Assembly (NCBI GenBank): GCA_934548045.1
Contig: CAKTEM010000012.1
Location: 27,121-91,120, forward strand
Source of the DNA: an uncultured Faecalibacterium sp.
Lineage (GTDB): Bacteria > Bacillota > Clostridia > Oscillospirales > Ruminococcaceae
Direction: 5' to 3'
Length of the DNA: 64,000 bases
The position numbers and the translations under genes are program-made. The notes below the pieces were generated by a model, which worked only from the letters and a program-made list of their open reading frames with translations, had not been told where the DNA came from and searched no databases. Positions 1-8,753 of the stretch are shown here, in pieces; positions within the stretch are counted from its first letter, which is position 1; every line of letters begins with the position of its first letter.

Positions 1-1404
1 GCACGCGCAAAGGCTGTCATTAAAGAAGCAGATTTCCCGTATGTTTCCTGCAACTGGGTCGATGTGCGCACCGACCTGCGCGTTCTGCCTGCTTACAAGA
101 TGTTCCGCATCAAGGGCAAATGGATCGCTTTTGTGGGTGTAACGACTCCTGAGACCTTTACCAAGTCTACTCCGGCGTATTTTATGAACGCAAGCCAGAC
201 CCGTTATATTTACGATATTCTGGGCGGTGACGACGGCTGGAAGCTCTACAACGCAGTCCAGAAGACCGTCAACAAGGCACGTCAGATGGGCGCAGATTAC
301 GTTATCGGTCTGGGTCATCTGGGCGTTGACCCGTCCTCTTCTCCCTGGACGAGCGAAGAAGTCATTGCACACACCACCGGTTTTGATGCCTTCATCGACG
401 GCCATTCCCACACCGTGATGGAGAACAAGCAGGTTCTGGATGCTTCGGGCAAGTACGTCACCCTGACCCAGACCGGCTCTTACTTCGCAAATGTCGGTAA
501 GATGATCATCGGCACCGACGGCTCCATTTCCACCGAACTCATCCCGACGTATGAGGGTGTGGATGCTGGCGTCGCAGCAATTGCCAAGGACTGGATCGAC
601 AACGTTGACGACATGTTGGGCGAGGAGATCGCTGTGGGCGATCAGGTCTTCTACATCAACGACCCCGAGACCGGTAAACGCCGCATCCGTATGGGCGAGA
701 CCAACCTCGGCGACTTCGTGGCCGACGGCATCTATACTTACTTCAATGAGATCGAAGAACTGAACTGTGATATTGCTATCATGAACGGCGGCGGTATCCG
801 TACCGATGTTGCCGCTGGCCCGTGGAGCTTCAAGACCTGCAAGCAGGTCAGCCCCTTCGGCAATGTGGCCTGCCTGATGTCGGTCACCGGCCAGCAGATC
901 ATCGACGCTTTGGAATTCGGCGCACGCTTTGTGGGTGCGGACGGCAAGGAGAACGGCGGCTTCCTGCATGTTGCAGGTGCGACCTACGAGATCCACACCG
1001 ATATCCCGAACACGGTTCCGACCGATGACAAGAACGTCTGGCTGGGCAGCGCAACTGGTACGCCTCGTGTCCAGAATGTCAAGATCTACAACAAGAAGCG
1101 TGGCGAATATGAGCCCATCGACCCGGCTGGCGAGTACGCACTGGCAGGCATGAACTACACCCTGCGCAATCTGGGCGACGGCTTTGCAATGTTCGACGGC
1201 GCAACCCTGATCAAGGACTACGTCTCGGAGGATTACCTCGTGATGGCAAGCTACGCGGCAATGTTTGGCGGCGTGGATGAGAATGGTCTGCCGCACCTGA
1301 CGAGCAAGAACAGCCCGTTGGCAGATTATCCGAACTACCTCATCGACTATGAGGATCCGTATGGTGCAGGACGCATCACTACCCTGTATTCTATTGCAAA
1401 CTGA
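1..1404 (+). CDS. 5'-nucleotidase / metallophosphatase family protein (5' end outside window)
   Basis: The reading frame is open from the first base, so the N-terminus lies upstream; 467 residues are visible. The metal-binding GHSHT motif lies near visible residue 135. The C-terminal nucleotidase domain shows NGGGIRTD (near 262), the preceding TNLGDFVADG helix and a GDGFAMF substrate-pocket segment near 395. This two-domain arrangement matches the UshA/YfkN family, which hydrolyses nucleotides or related phosphate esters, usually outside the cell. The signal peptide and first metal-binding motifs are not in view, so export cannot be judged. The gene ends in a terminator and is the last of its unit. 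The family call is secure; the substrate is not. Confidence 0.9.
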   Translation, partial: ARAKAVIKEADFPYVSCNWVDVRTDLRVLPAYKMFRIKGKWIAFVGVTTPETFTKSTPAYFMNASQTRYIYDILGGDDGWKLYNAVQKTVNKARQMGADYVIGLGHLGVDPSSSPWTSEEVIAHTTGFDAFIDGHSHTVMENKQVLDASGKYVTLTQTGSYFANVGKMIIGTDGSISTELIPTYEGVDAGVAAIAKDWIDNVDDMLGEEIAVGDQVFYINDPETGKRRIRMGETNLGDFVADGIYTYFNEIEELNCDIAIMNGGGIRTDVAAGPWSFKTCKQVSPFGNVACLMSVTGQQIIDALEFGARFVGADGKENGGFLHVAGATYEIHTDIPNTVPTDDKNVWLGSATGTPRVQNVKIYNKKRGEYEPIDPAGEYALAGMNYTLRNLGDGFAMFDGATLIKDYVSEDYLVMASYAAMFGGVDENGLPHLTSKNSPLADYPNYLIDYEDPYGAGRITTLYSIAN

Positions 1405-1416
1405 TAACTGAAAATG

Positions 1417-1449
1417 GCGGTCGGAGCTTTGCGGTTCCGGCCGCTTTTT
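1417..1449 (+). terminator. intrinsic terminator after nucleotidase gene
   Basis: An 11-bp GC-rich stem with two G-T wobbles (arms 1417-1427 and 1433-1444) is followed directly by TTTTT, twelve bases after the stop codon. Confidence 0.8.
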
Positions 1450-1527
1450 GCTGCCTTTCTTTGGCTGATTGCACAAAGAAAGGATGACTTTGCTGTGCAA
1501 TACGTCGAAAAAATTAGGAGAAGGGGC

Positions 1528-1556
1528 TTTCCGAAACCGCTTCCGGATGCTATAAT
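1528..1556 (+). promoter_or_regulatory. promoter of Eis-like acetyltransferase gene
   Basis: A perfect TATAAT (1551-1556) has a weak -35 hexamer TTTCCG 17 bp upstream. It lies 54 bp before the start codon. The -10 box carries the call. Confidence 0.5.
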
Positions 1557-1609
1557 AGAACCACAAGTGAAATGTTTTTAGGAAGCTGTCTGGAAGAAAA
1601 GAGGAAACC

Positions 1610-2818
1610 ATGAATTCGGTTGAGCATTTTACGACCCGATACCTTGAGACGAAAGATCTGGACCAGTACAACGCGCTGCTCCGATACACCTTCCAGGTGA
1701 CGGAGGAAGAGCTGACGGCGACCGGCTGGAAGGACGACGAGATCAAACAGTCGAAATTCCCTGTGCTGGAACGTGCTGACGTTCTGGGCTGTTTTGACGG
1801 CGACACGCTGGTTTCGCAGTTCGCGGTCTATCCGCTGAAGATGAACATCTACGACACGGTGTACCATGTCGGCTTTGTGACGAGCGTCTGTACTTACCCG
1901 GAATATACCGGCCACGGCATCATGAAGCATCTGATGGTCCAGGGGCTGACCCAGATGCACGAGGAAGGCAAATCCTTCGCGCTGCTTTATCCGTATTCCA
2001 TCCCGTTGTATCATCATCTGGGCTGGGAGATCGTCTCGAATAAAATCTCCTACAACATCAAAGACCGGCAGATCCCTACCAAGGTCAAGGCACCGGGCTA
2101 TGTCCGGCGTGTGTCGTGGGATAACAGCGACTTCCACGAGCTGCACTCGCACTTTGCGTCCATCACCCACGGATGCTTATTCCGCAATGCCCTTGCGTGG
2201 GAGGAATACTGGCGTTGGGATGAGGATGACACCAACGTGGCGGTCTATTACAACGTCAAAGACAAGCCTTGCGGATACATGGTCTACCTGATAAAGAACG
2301 ATATCATGCACATCAAGGAGATGATCTACCTCAACCGCGAGGCACAGAAAGGCCTGTGGGAGTACATCCACGCCCACGATTCGATGATCGACGAAGTGCA
2401 TGGCAATACTTATTTCAGCGAACCCATCGCGTTCGAGATGGACGACGGCGATATCAAGGAGACGATTCGACCCTACGCAATGGGGCGCATCATCGACGTG
2501 GAGGATTTCCTCGAGGATTACCCCTGCGACCCGGACGGCGGAACCCTCTGCATTGACCTTGACATCACGGATGATTTGCTCCCGTGGAATAACCGGGTCT
2601 TTACGGTGAAGTTTGAGGACGGAAAGTGCCGGGTCGTCCATGAACCGGCGGAGTATAAGCTGAAAATGGGCATCGGTACCCTCTCGACCCTTCTGCTGGG
2701 CTATAAGACCGCAGACCGTCTCTATGAGCTGGAACGCATCGAGGGCAGGGAAGAGGCTGCAGAACGCCTCGACGATGTGCTGTTCCATAAGATCCCGTAT
2801 ATTTCGGATTACATCTAA
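1610..2818 (+). CDS. Eis-like GNAT N-acetyltransferase
   Basis: A 402-residue protein with the layout of the Eis (enhanced intracellular survival) family: an N-terminal GNAT fold, a second GNAT-like half and a C-terminal sterol-carrier-like domain (about residues 300-400). The acetyl-CoA loop is visible near residues 91-105 (VCTYPEYTGHGIMKHLM), where GHGI takes the place of the usual R/Q-G-x-G/A. Family members transfer acetyl groups to amines; some modify aminoglycosides, but many Firmicute homologues have no known substrate. The start is set by AGAGGA six bases before ATG. It is monocistronic, between its own promoter and a shared terminator. Confidence 0.85.
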   Translation: MNSVEHFTTRYLETKDLDQYNALLRYTFQVTEEELTATGWKDDEIKQSKFPVLERADVLGCFDGDTLVSQFAVYPLKMNIYDTVYHVGFVTSVCTYPEYTGHGIMKHLMVQGLTQMHEEGKSFALLYPYSIPLYHHLGWEIVSNKISYNIKDRQIPTKVKAPGYVRRVSWDNSDFHELHSHFASITHGCLFRNALAWEEYWRWDEDDTNVAVYYNVKDKPCGYMVYLIKNDIMHIKEMIYLNREAQKGLWEYIHAHDSMIDEVHGNTYFSEPIAFEMDDGDIKETIRPYAMGRIIDVEDFLEDYPCDPDGGTLCIDLDITDDLLPWNNRVFTVKFEDGKCRVVHEPAEYKLKMGIGTLSTLLLGYKTADRLYELERIEGREEAAERLDDVLFHKIPYISDYI

Positions 2819-2825
2819 ATTGATT

Positions 2826-2890
2826 ACAAAAAAGCTCTTTCGCTTTTCAGGCTGCCGGGCGGCACGGAAAGCGAAAGAGCTTTTCTTTTT
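2826..2890. terminator. bidirectional terminator between eis-like gene and rpiR
   Basis: Long inverted repeat (arms about 2830-2847 and 2867-2884) flanked by A-runs on the left and T-runs on the right. It can stop transcription from both convergent genes. Confidence 0.9.
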
Positions 2891-3735
2891 TACACCATCT
2901 TGAGGGCCAGAGCCTCAGAGGTCTTATCTTGTGCGAGGTTGGAAGCCTCAGGGTTATTCATGGTATAGCGGAGGAGAAGGACTTCGCCGACATAGAGGAA
3001 GGCGACCTTGATGGGGATGCTACCGGAATCCAAAGGGCTTTCCTGTGCGCCGCAGCGGAGAACAATGTCGGCGAGGGAAGCACCGGGGGAGTCCTCGTAA
3101 TGGGTCAGCAGGATGATCTTTGCACCGGCGTTCCGGGCGGTGCGCAGGGTCTCCATCATATCACGGGTCGCGCCGGAGTAGGAGACGAAGAGGACGACAT
3201 CATCCGGGGTCATCAGGCTGGCGGTGAGCAGCTGGAAATGGCTGTCACCGGCGGTGCGGAACTTGGTGGACAGGCTGGCAAACCGGGCGCAGATGTCATT
3301 CGCCAGCAGCATACTGCCGCCCTGACCAAAGCAGAAGACCTGCTTCGCGTTCTGCATCAGTTCCACAGCTTTTTCGACAGCGTCGGTCGAGAGAGAGTTC
3401 TGGGTGCCGTTGATGGCGTTCATGAAGAGCGCGGCGGCGTGTTCACAGAGCGTGCTGGTTGTGGCACCGGGTTCGGGTTCCCGTGGGTTGAGTGGGGAAC
3501 CGGTGGCGTTAGCCTGCGCAAGGGCAATGCGCATTTCGTGGTAGCCGTCAAAACCCAGCGCACGGCAGAACCGAAAAACAGTGGCCTCGGCGACTTTGCA
3601 CTCCTTGGCGAGGGAGGAGATCGAGAGATACTGGGCTTCGTCGGAGTGCTGCATCAGATATTCGGCAACAGCTCGCCCGGATTTTGTCAGGGCGTCTTGT
3701 CGTTCGTGCAGCAGTTCCCAAAAATTTGTAGACAT
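2890..3735 (-). CDS. RpiR/MurR-family transcriptional regulator, likely controls the sialic acid operon
   Basis: 281 residues. The N-terminal HTH_6 domain (about 1-77) contains the segment SSLAKECKVAEATVFRFCRAL. A SIS sugar-phosphate isomerase fold follows (about 125-250), with GQGGS and SYSGATRD as sugar-phosphate-binding loops. RpiR regulators sense phosphorylated sugars through SIS. The gene is divergent from the nan operon, so N-acetylmannosamine-6-phosphate or a related intermediate is a plausible effector (inference). The start is supported by AAAAGGAG at 3748-3755. Symmetrical GAAAA-N3-TTTTC elements in the divergent region are candidate operators. A NanR-type role is likely but unproven; MurR-like control is the main alternative. 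Confidence 0.85.
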   Translation of the reverse strand: MSTNFWELLHERQDALTKSGRAVAEYLMQHSDEAQYLSISSLAKECKVAEATVFRFCRALGFDGYHEMRIALAQANATGSPLNPREPEPGATTSTLCEHAAALFMNAINGTQNSLSTDAVEKAVELMQNAKQVFCFGQGGSMLLANDICARFASLSTKFRTAGDSHFQLLTASLMTPDDVVLFVSYSGATRDMMETLRTARNAGAKIILLTHYEDSPGASLADIVLRCGAQESPLDSGSIPIKVAFLYVGEVLLLRYTMNNPEASNLAQDKTSEALALKMV

Positions 3736-3816
3736 AATGAGTTACAACTCCTTTTGATGCGGTTCCCAAAACGCAAAGCGAGCGGAACCGACTTTCTTAC
3801 ACCTTCTTATAAGAAA

Positions 3817-3845
3817 AGTATAAAAGAAATTTTCCTGCTTGACAA
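3817..3845 (-). promoter_or_regulatory. promoter of rpiR-type regulator gene
   Basis: Read on the minus strand: TTGTCA (3840-3845), 17 bp, TATACT (3817-3822). It drives the regulator away from the nan operon. Confidence 0.65.
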
Positions 3846-3923
3846 GTGGGGCTTTGAACACAAATTTGGGGCGGTTTCTGTGCAGAGCGTCCAAAAAATC
3901 ACGATAATAGTCATACTTTTGAC

Positions 3924-3969
3924 TGAAAAAACTTTTCAAACTGACAAAAATGACGGGAAAACAATTTTC
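3924..3969. promoter_or_regulatory. candidate operator pair for the RpiR regulator
   Basis: Two 13-bp palindromes of the form GAAAA-N3-TTTTC lie at 3925-3937 and 3957-3969, 32 bp (about three helical turns) apart. The first extends to TGAAAA/TTTTCA (3924-3938). They sit in the 479-bp AT-rich divergent spacer (3736-4214), which otherwise holds only the two promoters. Assignment to the regulator is inferred from position. Confidence 0.45.
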
Positions 3970-4118
3970 AAAGCGGCAAAGTGAATTTGCAACGCCAATT
4001 ATTACAAAACAGAAACAAATGGAACAAAAACTATAAGAAATATACAAAATTGACAAGTATCCCAGATTTTTGTACGGGATGCACAAGAAAACTTTTTGAA
4101 AATTGTGGAGGCGGCCGA

Positions 4119-4147
4119 TAGACAAAATGAAAAATATTTTCTATAAT
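4119..4147 (+). promoter_or_regulatory. promoter of the sialic acid uptake/catabolism operon
   Basis: TAGACA (4119-4124), exactly 17 bp, TATAAT (4142-4147), 67 bp before the first start codon. It matches 11 of 12 consensus bases. Confidence 0.75.
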
Positions 4148-4214
4148 AAGGCCAACACAAGCGATTCACAGAATGGTGAACCGAACGGTATCACAAGAAT
4201 AAGGAGAATTTGTT

Positions 4215-5579
4215 ATGAAAAAGAGTATCTCTCGTCGCTCCTTCCTGAAGGCCGTAGGCATGATGAGCGCAGCAGGCGCATTGGCAGCCTGTGGCGGCGG
4301 CTCTTCTTCCAGCACCGCAGCTTCTTCCACCGCATCGTCCGCAGCCGCAAGCACTTCTGCCGCTGCAACGACCGGCGCAAACATCAAGCTGTGGACATAC
4401 CCCATCGGCGGCTGGGGCAAGGATGAGACGGTGCAGAACATCATCGCAAGCTTCAACAACAAGTATCCCGACATCAAGGTCACGGTCGAGTACCTCGACT
4501 ACACCAACGGCGACGACCAGGTCAACACCGCCATCGAGGGCGGCAGCGCACCCGACCTGATCATGGAAGGTCCCGAGCGTCTGGTTGCAAACTGGGGCGC
4601 AAAGGGCGTCATGGCTCCGCTGAATGACCTGTGGACTGACGACGCAAAGAAGGACATCTACGAGTCCGTCGAGTCCGCCTGCAAGAACGATAAGGGTGAC
4701 TACTACGAATATCCGCTGTGCATGACCGCACACTGCATGGCCGTCAACATGACGAAGGTCAAGGAAGTCGGCGCAGACAAGAACCTCGACACCGATAAGC
4801 ACACCTGGAGCACCGACGGCTTCCTGTCCACGGTCGACGCACTGTACAAGGCCGGCTACGAGAACGTTGCAGCCGTCTACTGCGGCGGTCAGGGCGGTGA
4901 CCAGGGCACCCGTGCTATCATCAACAACATGTACGGCGGCACCTTCACCGATGCAGCTCACACCAAGTACACCGCTGATTCCGCTGAGAACATCAAGGCG
5001 ATCCAGACCCTGTACGATACCGATGGCATCAACTTCGACGCATCCATCGCCGGCGGCGACGAGATCACCCTGTTCCGCAACGGCACCCTGCAGATGGCTT
5101 TCTGCTGGAACATCGCTCAGCAGCTGAACACCGACAACAACGACGCAGGTCTGACCAATGACGGCGACGAGATCATGCCGATGGCATTCCCGACCGACAG
5201 CGGCGACCCGAAGCTGTGCGGCGGTATCTGGGGCTTCGGCATCTTCGATAACGGCGATGAGGCCAAGATCGAAGCAGCAAAGACCTTCATCGACTTCATC
5301 GCAGCTGACCCGGATCAGGTGGGCGACAGCGTTCTGGCTTCTACTTACTTCCCGGTTCGTGCAAGCGTGGGCGACATCTACGCAGGCAACGAGATCATGA
5401 GCGAGTACAGCAAGTTCATGAACTATCTGGGCGACTACTACCAGATCACTCCGGGCTGGGCAACTGCTCGTACCGAGTGGTGGAACATGCTCCAGCGTGT
5501 TGGCACCGGTGAGGACGTCACCACCTCGGTCAATACCTTCGTGACAAACGCCAACGCAGCTGCAGCTGCTGAGGCATGA
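4215..5579 (+). CDS. ABC transporter sugar-binding lipoprotein (probable sialic acid, SatA-like)
   Basis: 454 residues of the extracellular solute-binding protein family 1. The signal carries a lipobox LAAC with Cys26 as the lipidation site, then a Ser/Ala/Thr linker (about 29-54) typical of lipoproteins in this group. The signal also contains SRRSFLK at residues 6-12, a good twin-arginine motif, so Tat rather than Sec export is possible. Binding-domain motifs include a WTYP-containing first strand and DPDQVGDSV near the C-terminus. It is the first gene of the operon with the nan enzymes, so sialic acid or an anhydro derivative is the likely ligand (inference from context). AAGGAG precedes the ATG. 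Confidence 0.85.
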   Translation: MKKSISRRSFLKAVGMMSAAGALAACGGGSSSSTAASSTASSAAASTSAAATTGANIKLWTYPIGGWGKDETVQNIIASFNNKYPDIKVTVEYLDYTNGDDQVNTAIEGGSAPDLIMEGPERLVANWGAKGVMAPLNDLWTDDAKKDIYESVESACKNDKGDYYEYPLCMTAHCMAVNMTKVKEVGADKNLDTDKHTWSTDGFLSTVDALYKAGYENVAAVYCGGQGGDQGTRAIINNMYGGTFTDAAHTKYTADSAENIKAIQTLYDTDGINFDASIAGGDEITLFRNGTLQMAFCWNIAQQLNTDNNDAGLTNDGDEIMPMAFPTDSGDPKLCGGIWGFGIFDNGDEAKIEAAKTFIDFIAADPDQVGDSVLASTYFPVRASVGDIYAGNEIMSEYSKFMNYLGDYYQITPGWATARTEWWNMLQRVGTGEDVTTSVNTFVTNANAAAAAEA

Positions 5580-5611
5580 TCTGAGCCTCTTCTGACAGCA
5601 AAGAGTTGAGT

Positions 5612-5652
5612 ACGCCCCTCCCTCGAACATCCCGGCGAGGGAGGGGCGTTTT
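5612..5652 (+). terminator. intra-operon hairpin after the binding-protein gene
   Basis: A perfect 14-bp stem (5612-5625 with 5636-5649), then TTTT, between the lipoprotein gene and the first permease gene. No new promoter is evident after it. It probably terminates part of transcription or shields the upstream mRNA, giving more binding protein than permease. Confidence 0.75.
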
Positions 5653-5670
5653 GTGTGAAAGAAAGGTCTG

Positions 5671-6597
5671 GTGATTTTTTTGGCTGCAAAGACTGCAAAA
5701 ATCAAGGAGCCGAAACGCAGCAGCGCACTGGTGCGGCAGGAAACCATTGCTTCCTACCTGTTCCTGCTGCCGAGTCTGATCTTCTTCCTTGGTTTCGTTA
5801 TCTATCCCATGGTCCTGTGCGTGGTGACGAGCTTCTTTGACTCGACCATGAACCGCGCGGACATCTTCGTGGGGCTGGCAAACTACAAAGAACTGTTCTC
5901 CGACCCCATCTTCCTTGGCGCGTTGAAGAACACCTTCATCATCGTTGTTGTTTCTGTTCCCGTTACCTGTGCATTCTCACTGTGGGTCAGCTCGGCCATC
6001 GTCGATCTGCCCGAGTGGGCGACCAGCCTCTTCCGCTGTGTCTTCTACCTGCCGGTCGTTACCGGTTCGGTCGCTGTCACGGTCGTCTGGAAGTGGATGT
6101 ACAACAACTACTACGGCATCTTCAACTACCTCGGCAAGACCCTCGGCCTGATCGACAAGAACATCAACTGGCTGGGCGATGAGCGGTTCGCTCTGGGCTG
6201 CATCATCCTCATCCTGCTGACGACCTCGGTCGGCCAGCCCATCGTTCTGTATGTTTCCGCCCTTGGCAACGTCGACCAGTCCATCGTCGAGGCTGCAGAG
6301 GTCGATGGTGCGACTGATTTCCAGTGCTTCTGGCGCATCAAGTGGCCTGCAATCATGCCGACCACCCTGTACATTCTGGTCATCACCACCATCAACTCCT
6401 TCCAGTGCTTCGCACTGATCCAGCTGCTGACGAGCGGCGGTCCGAACCACAGCACCGATACCATCATGTATTACATCTATTACACCGCGTTCAAGCTGTA
6501 TCGCTATGGCTACGGTAACGCAATGGGTGTTGTGCTGGCGGTCATCATCGCCATCCTGTCGGCGGTCCAGTTCAAGCTGGGCAACCAGGAAAATTAA
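5671..6597 (+). CDS. ABC transporter permease (MalF type) for sialic acid uptake
   Basis: 308 residues with about six hydrophobic segments and a BPD_transp_1 domain. The EAA loop that docks the ATPase is visible at about residues 208-227 (EAAEVDGATD...). The N-terminal tail is short and lysine-rich. GTG at 5671 follows AAAGG by four bases; a TTG at 5680 is the alternative start. It pairs with the next permease to form the membrane channel for the lipoprotein upstream. No nucleotide-binding subunit is encoded in the operon, so a shared MsmK-type ATPase elsewhere is expected. Confidence 0.88.
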   Translation: MIFLAAKTAKIKEPKRSSALVRQETIASYLFLLPSLIFFLGFVIYPMVLCVVTSFFDSTMNRADIFVGLANYKELFSDPIFLGALKNTFIIVVVSVPVTCAFSLWVSSAIVDLPEWATSLFRCVFYLPVVTGSVAVTVVWKWMYNNYYGIFNYLGKTLGLIDKNINWLGDERFALGCIILILLTTSVGQPIVLYVSALGNVDQSIVEAAEVDGATDFQCFWRIKWPAIMPTTLYILVITTINSFQCFALIQLLTSGGPNHSTDTIMYYIYYTAFKLYRYGYGNAMGVVLAVIIAILSAVQFKLGNQEN

Positions 6598-6612
6598 GGG
6601 AGGTGCGGAATT

Positions 6613-7578
6613 ATGGCAGAAAAAACCAAACAGAAGCCGTTAAAGCGGCACCCCAGTAAGCTCAAGAGAATGAGCGCGTACATGATTTTGACCCTCATCC
6701 TGATCAGCATCGTGGCCGTATTGTTCGCGTTCCCTCTGTACTGGATCATCACCGGTTCCTTCAAGACCGGTGCAGCCATCAACTCGACGACCCCCGAATG
6801 GTGGCCGCATGAGTGGGTGCTGACGAACTATCAGAAGCTGTTTGCCGGTAAGAGCGCGCCGCTCTGGCAGCTGGCGATCCCGTTCAGCTCTTCGTTCAGT
6901 TCCACGGGCGACCCCATCTACTTCTCGGTCGGCCCCACCGTTCCGGCGGCGATCCGCTGGATGGTGAACACCGTCTTTATGGCCGTCATGTCCATGATTT
7001 TGACCTGCATCACTGCGGCAATGGCAGGCTATGCGCTGGCAAAGAAGCGTTTCGTCGGCCGCAAGCTGCTGTTTACCCTCATCGTCTGCGCAATGGCTCT
7101 GCCCAAGCAGGTCATTCTGATTCCCTTGCTGCGTGAGATGTCGTCTCTCAACCTGTACAACACCATCTGGGCGGTCATTTTCCCCATCGTCGGCTGGCCG
7201 TTCGGCGTCTTCCTGATGAAGCAGTTCAGTGAGGGCATCCCCACCGAGATGATCGAAGCAGCCCGTATCGACGGTGCAAGCGAAGCACGTACCTTTATCA
7301 GCGTCGTGCTTCCGATGGTCAAGCCGGGCATCGGTGCGCTGGCGATCTTCACCTTCATCAACAGCTGGAATGACTACTTCATGCAGTTGATCATGTTGTC
7401 CAGCACCAGCAACCTGACCATCTCTCTGGGCATTGCAAAGCTGCAGGCAGAGAACAGCACCGACTTTGGTCTGATCATGGCAGGCGCGGCACTGGCGGCA
7501 GTTCCTATCATCATCATCTTCCTCATTTTCCAGAAGTACTTCACCAAGGGCATCGCAATGGGTGCTGTCAAGGGCTAA
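6613..7578 (+). CDS. ABC transporter permease (MalG type) for sialic acid uptake
   Basis: 321 residues. An N-terminal basic tail (KPLKRHPSKLKR) precedes the first membrane segment, followed by about five more segments and an EAA loop at about residue 215 (EAARIDGASE). It begins 15 bp after the first permease, with GGGAGG seven bases before ATG, so the two are translated together. A 142-bp spacer to nanA follows with only a small GC hairpin (about 7605-7621). Confidence 0.88.
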   Translation: MAEKTKQKPLKRHPSKLKRMSAYMILTLILISIVAVLFAFPLYWIITGSFKTGAAINSTTPEWWPHEWVLTNYQKLFAGKSAPLWQLAIPFSSSFSSTGDPIYFSVGPTVPAAIRWMVNTVFMAVMSMILTCITAAMAGYALAKKRFVGRKLLFTLIVCAMALPKQVILIPLLREMSSLNLYNTIWAVIFPIVGWPFGVFLMKQFSEGIPTEMIEAARIDGASEARTFISVVLPMVKPGIGALAIFTFINSWNDYFMQLIMLSSTSNLTISLGIAKLQAENSTDFGLIMAGAALAAVPIIIIFLIFQKYFTKGIAMGAVKG

Positions 7579-7720
7579 AATTTCGACTGCGGTCTGCAAG
7601 ATGCGAGGCTCGCCCGAGAGCCGAAGCAGATGCAGGGAACCGCAAGAGGGCATTGATGCAGTTACTCAGACAACAAGCATATAGGGCTTGATGCAAATTT
7701 AGAGAAGGAGACAGCGAATC

Positions 7721-8650
7721 ATGAAAGACATCAAAAAGTATCAGGGCGTTATTCCGGCTTTCTATGCCTGCTATGACAAAGAAGGCAACATTTCGGTCGA
7801 GGGCGTCAAAGCTCTGACCCGTCACCTCATCGCAAAAGGCGTGAAGGGCGTGTATGTCGGCGGTTCTTCCGGTGAGTGCATCTATCAGCATCCGGATGAG
7901 CGCAAGAAGCTGTTGGAAGCAGTCATGAGCGAGGCAAGGGGCAAGATCACCGTCATCGCACATGTCGGCTGCAACAACACCGCCGATAGTATGGAGCTGG
8001 CCGCTCATGCCGAGAGCGTGGGAGTCGATGCCATCGCATCCATCCCTCCCATCTACTTCCATCTGCCGGAATACGCCATCGCAAAGTACTGGAACGACAT
8101 GTCCGCTGCCGCTCCCAATACGGAATTCGTCATCTACAACATCCCTCAGCTGGCAGGCACCGGTCTGACGATGAGCCTGCTGCATGAGATGCTCAAGAAC
8201 CCGAACGTTGTCGCCGTCAAGAACAGCTCGATGCCGACCCAGGATATCCAGATGTTCAAAGATGCCGGCATCGCGGCACGCGGCGAGGGCAACTTCGTGG
8301 TCTTCAATGGCCCGGATGAGCAGTTCGTTTCCGGCCGTGTCATCGGCGCAGACGGCGGCATCGGCGGCACCTACGCTGTCATGCCCGAGCTGTATCTCGC
8401 AATGCACAACCTCATCAACGAAGGCAAGATCGAGCAGGCAAGAGCCATCCAGTATGACGCTGACCGCATCATTTATAAGATGTGCGAGGCGCACGGCAAC
8501 CTGTACGCCGTGCAGAAAGAGATCCTGCGCCGGATGTACGGCCTTGAGCTGGGCGGCGTCCGCGCCCCGATGCCCGGTCTTATCCCCGAGGATGAACCCA
8601 TCGTTGCCGAAGCACAGGCAATGATCGAAGCCGCCATCGCAAAGCTCTAA
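7721..8650 (+). CDS. nanA: N-acetylneuraminate lyase
   Basis: 309 residues of the DHDPS/NAL class I aldolase family. The N-terminal GGSSGE substrate loop is present, with YNIP at residues 139-142 and Lys167 in VAVKNSS. These correspond to the catalytic Tyr137 and Schiff-base Lys165 of E. coli NanA. The enzyme splits N-acetylneuraminate into pyruvate and N-acetylmannosamine in the cytoplasm. DHDPS proper is the family alternative, but neighbours NanE, NanK and YhcH make NanA far more likely. A purine-rich GAAGGAGA precedes ATG. Confidence 0.93.
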   Translation: MKDIKKYQGVIPAFYACYDKEGNISVEGVKALTRHLIAKGVKGVYVGGSSGECIYQHPDERKKLLEAVMSEARGKITVIAHVGCNNTADSMELAAHAESVGVDAIASIPPIYFHLPEYAIAKYWNDMSAAAPNTEFVIYNIPQLAGTGLTMSLLHEMLKNPNVVAVKNSSMPTQDIQMFKDAGIAARGEGNFVVFNGPDEQFVSGRVIGADGGIGGTYAVMPELYLAMHNLINEGKIEQARAIQYDADRIIYKMCEAHGNLYAVQKEILRRMYGLELGGVRAPMPGLIPEDEPIVAEAQAMIEAAIAKL

Positions 8651-8654
8651 AACT

Positions 8655-8712
8655 TAAAAAAGCACCCCTCTCCATCTCTTTTTCACAGAGGGGAGAGGTG
8701 GGTGCTTTTTAT
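8655..8712 (+). terminator. intra-operon terminator-like hairpin after nanA
   Basis: A long stem (about 8656-8673 with 8690-8707) ends in TTTTT immediately after nanA. The operon continues 40 bp later with no clear new promoter, so it probably attenuates rather than ends transcription. Confidence 0.65.
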
Positions 8713-8753
8713 GGTTTCCAGCACCCATCAAAAAACAAGGAGAATATCATATC

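Noticed and set aside
4191..5747. Long open frame of about 518 codons on the minus strand opposite the sugar-binding protein gene
   Set aside because: It mirrors a GC-rich, codon-biased gene on the plus strand, encodes no recognisable motif and lacks a ribosome site. The plus-strand protein has clear family motifs.
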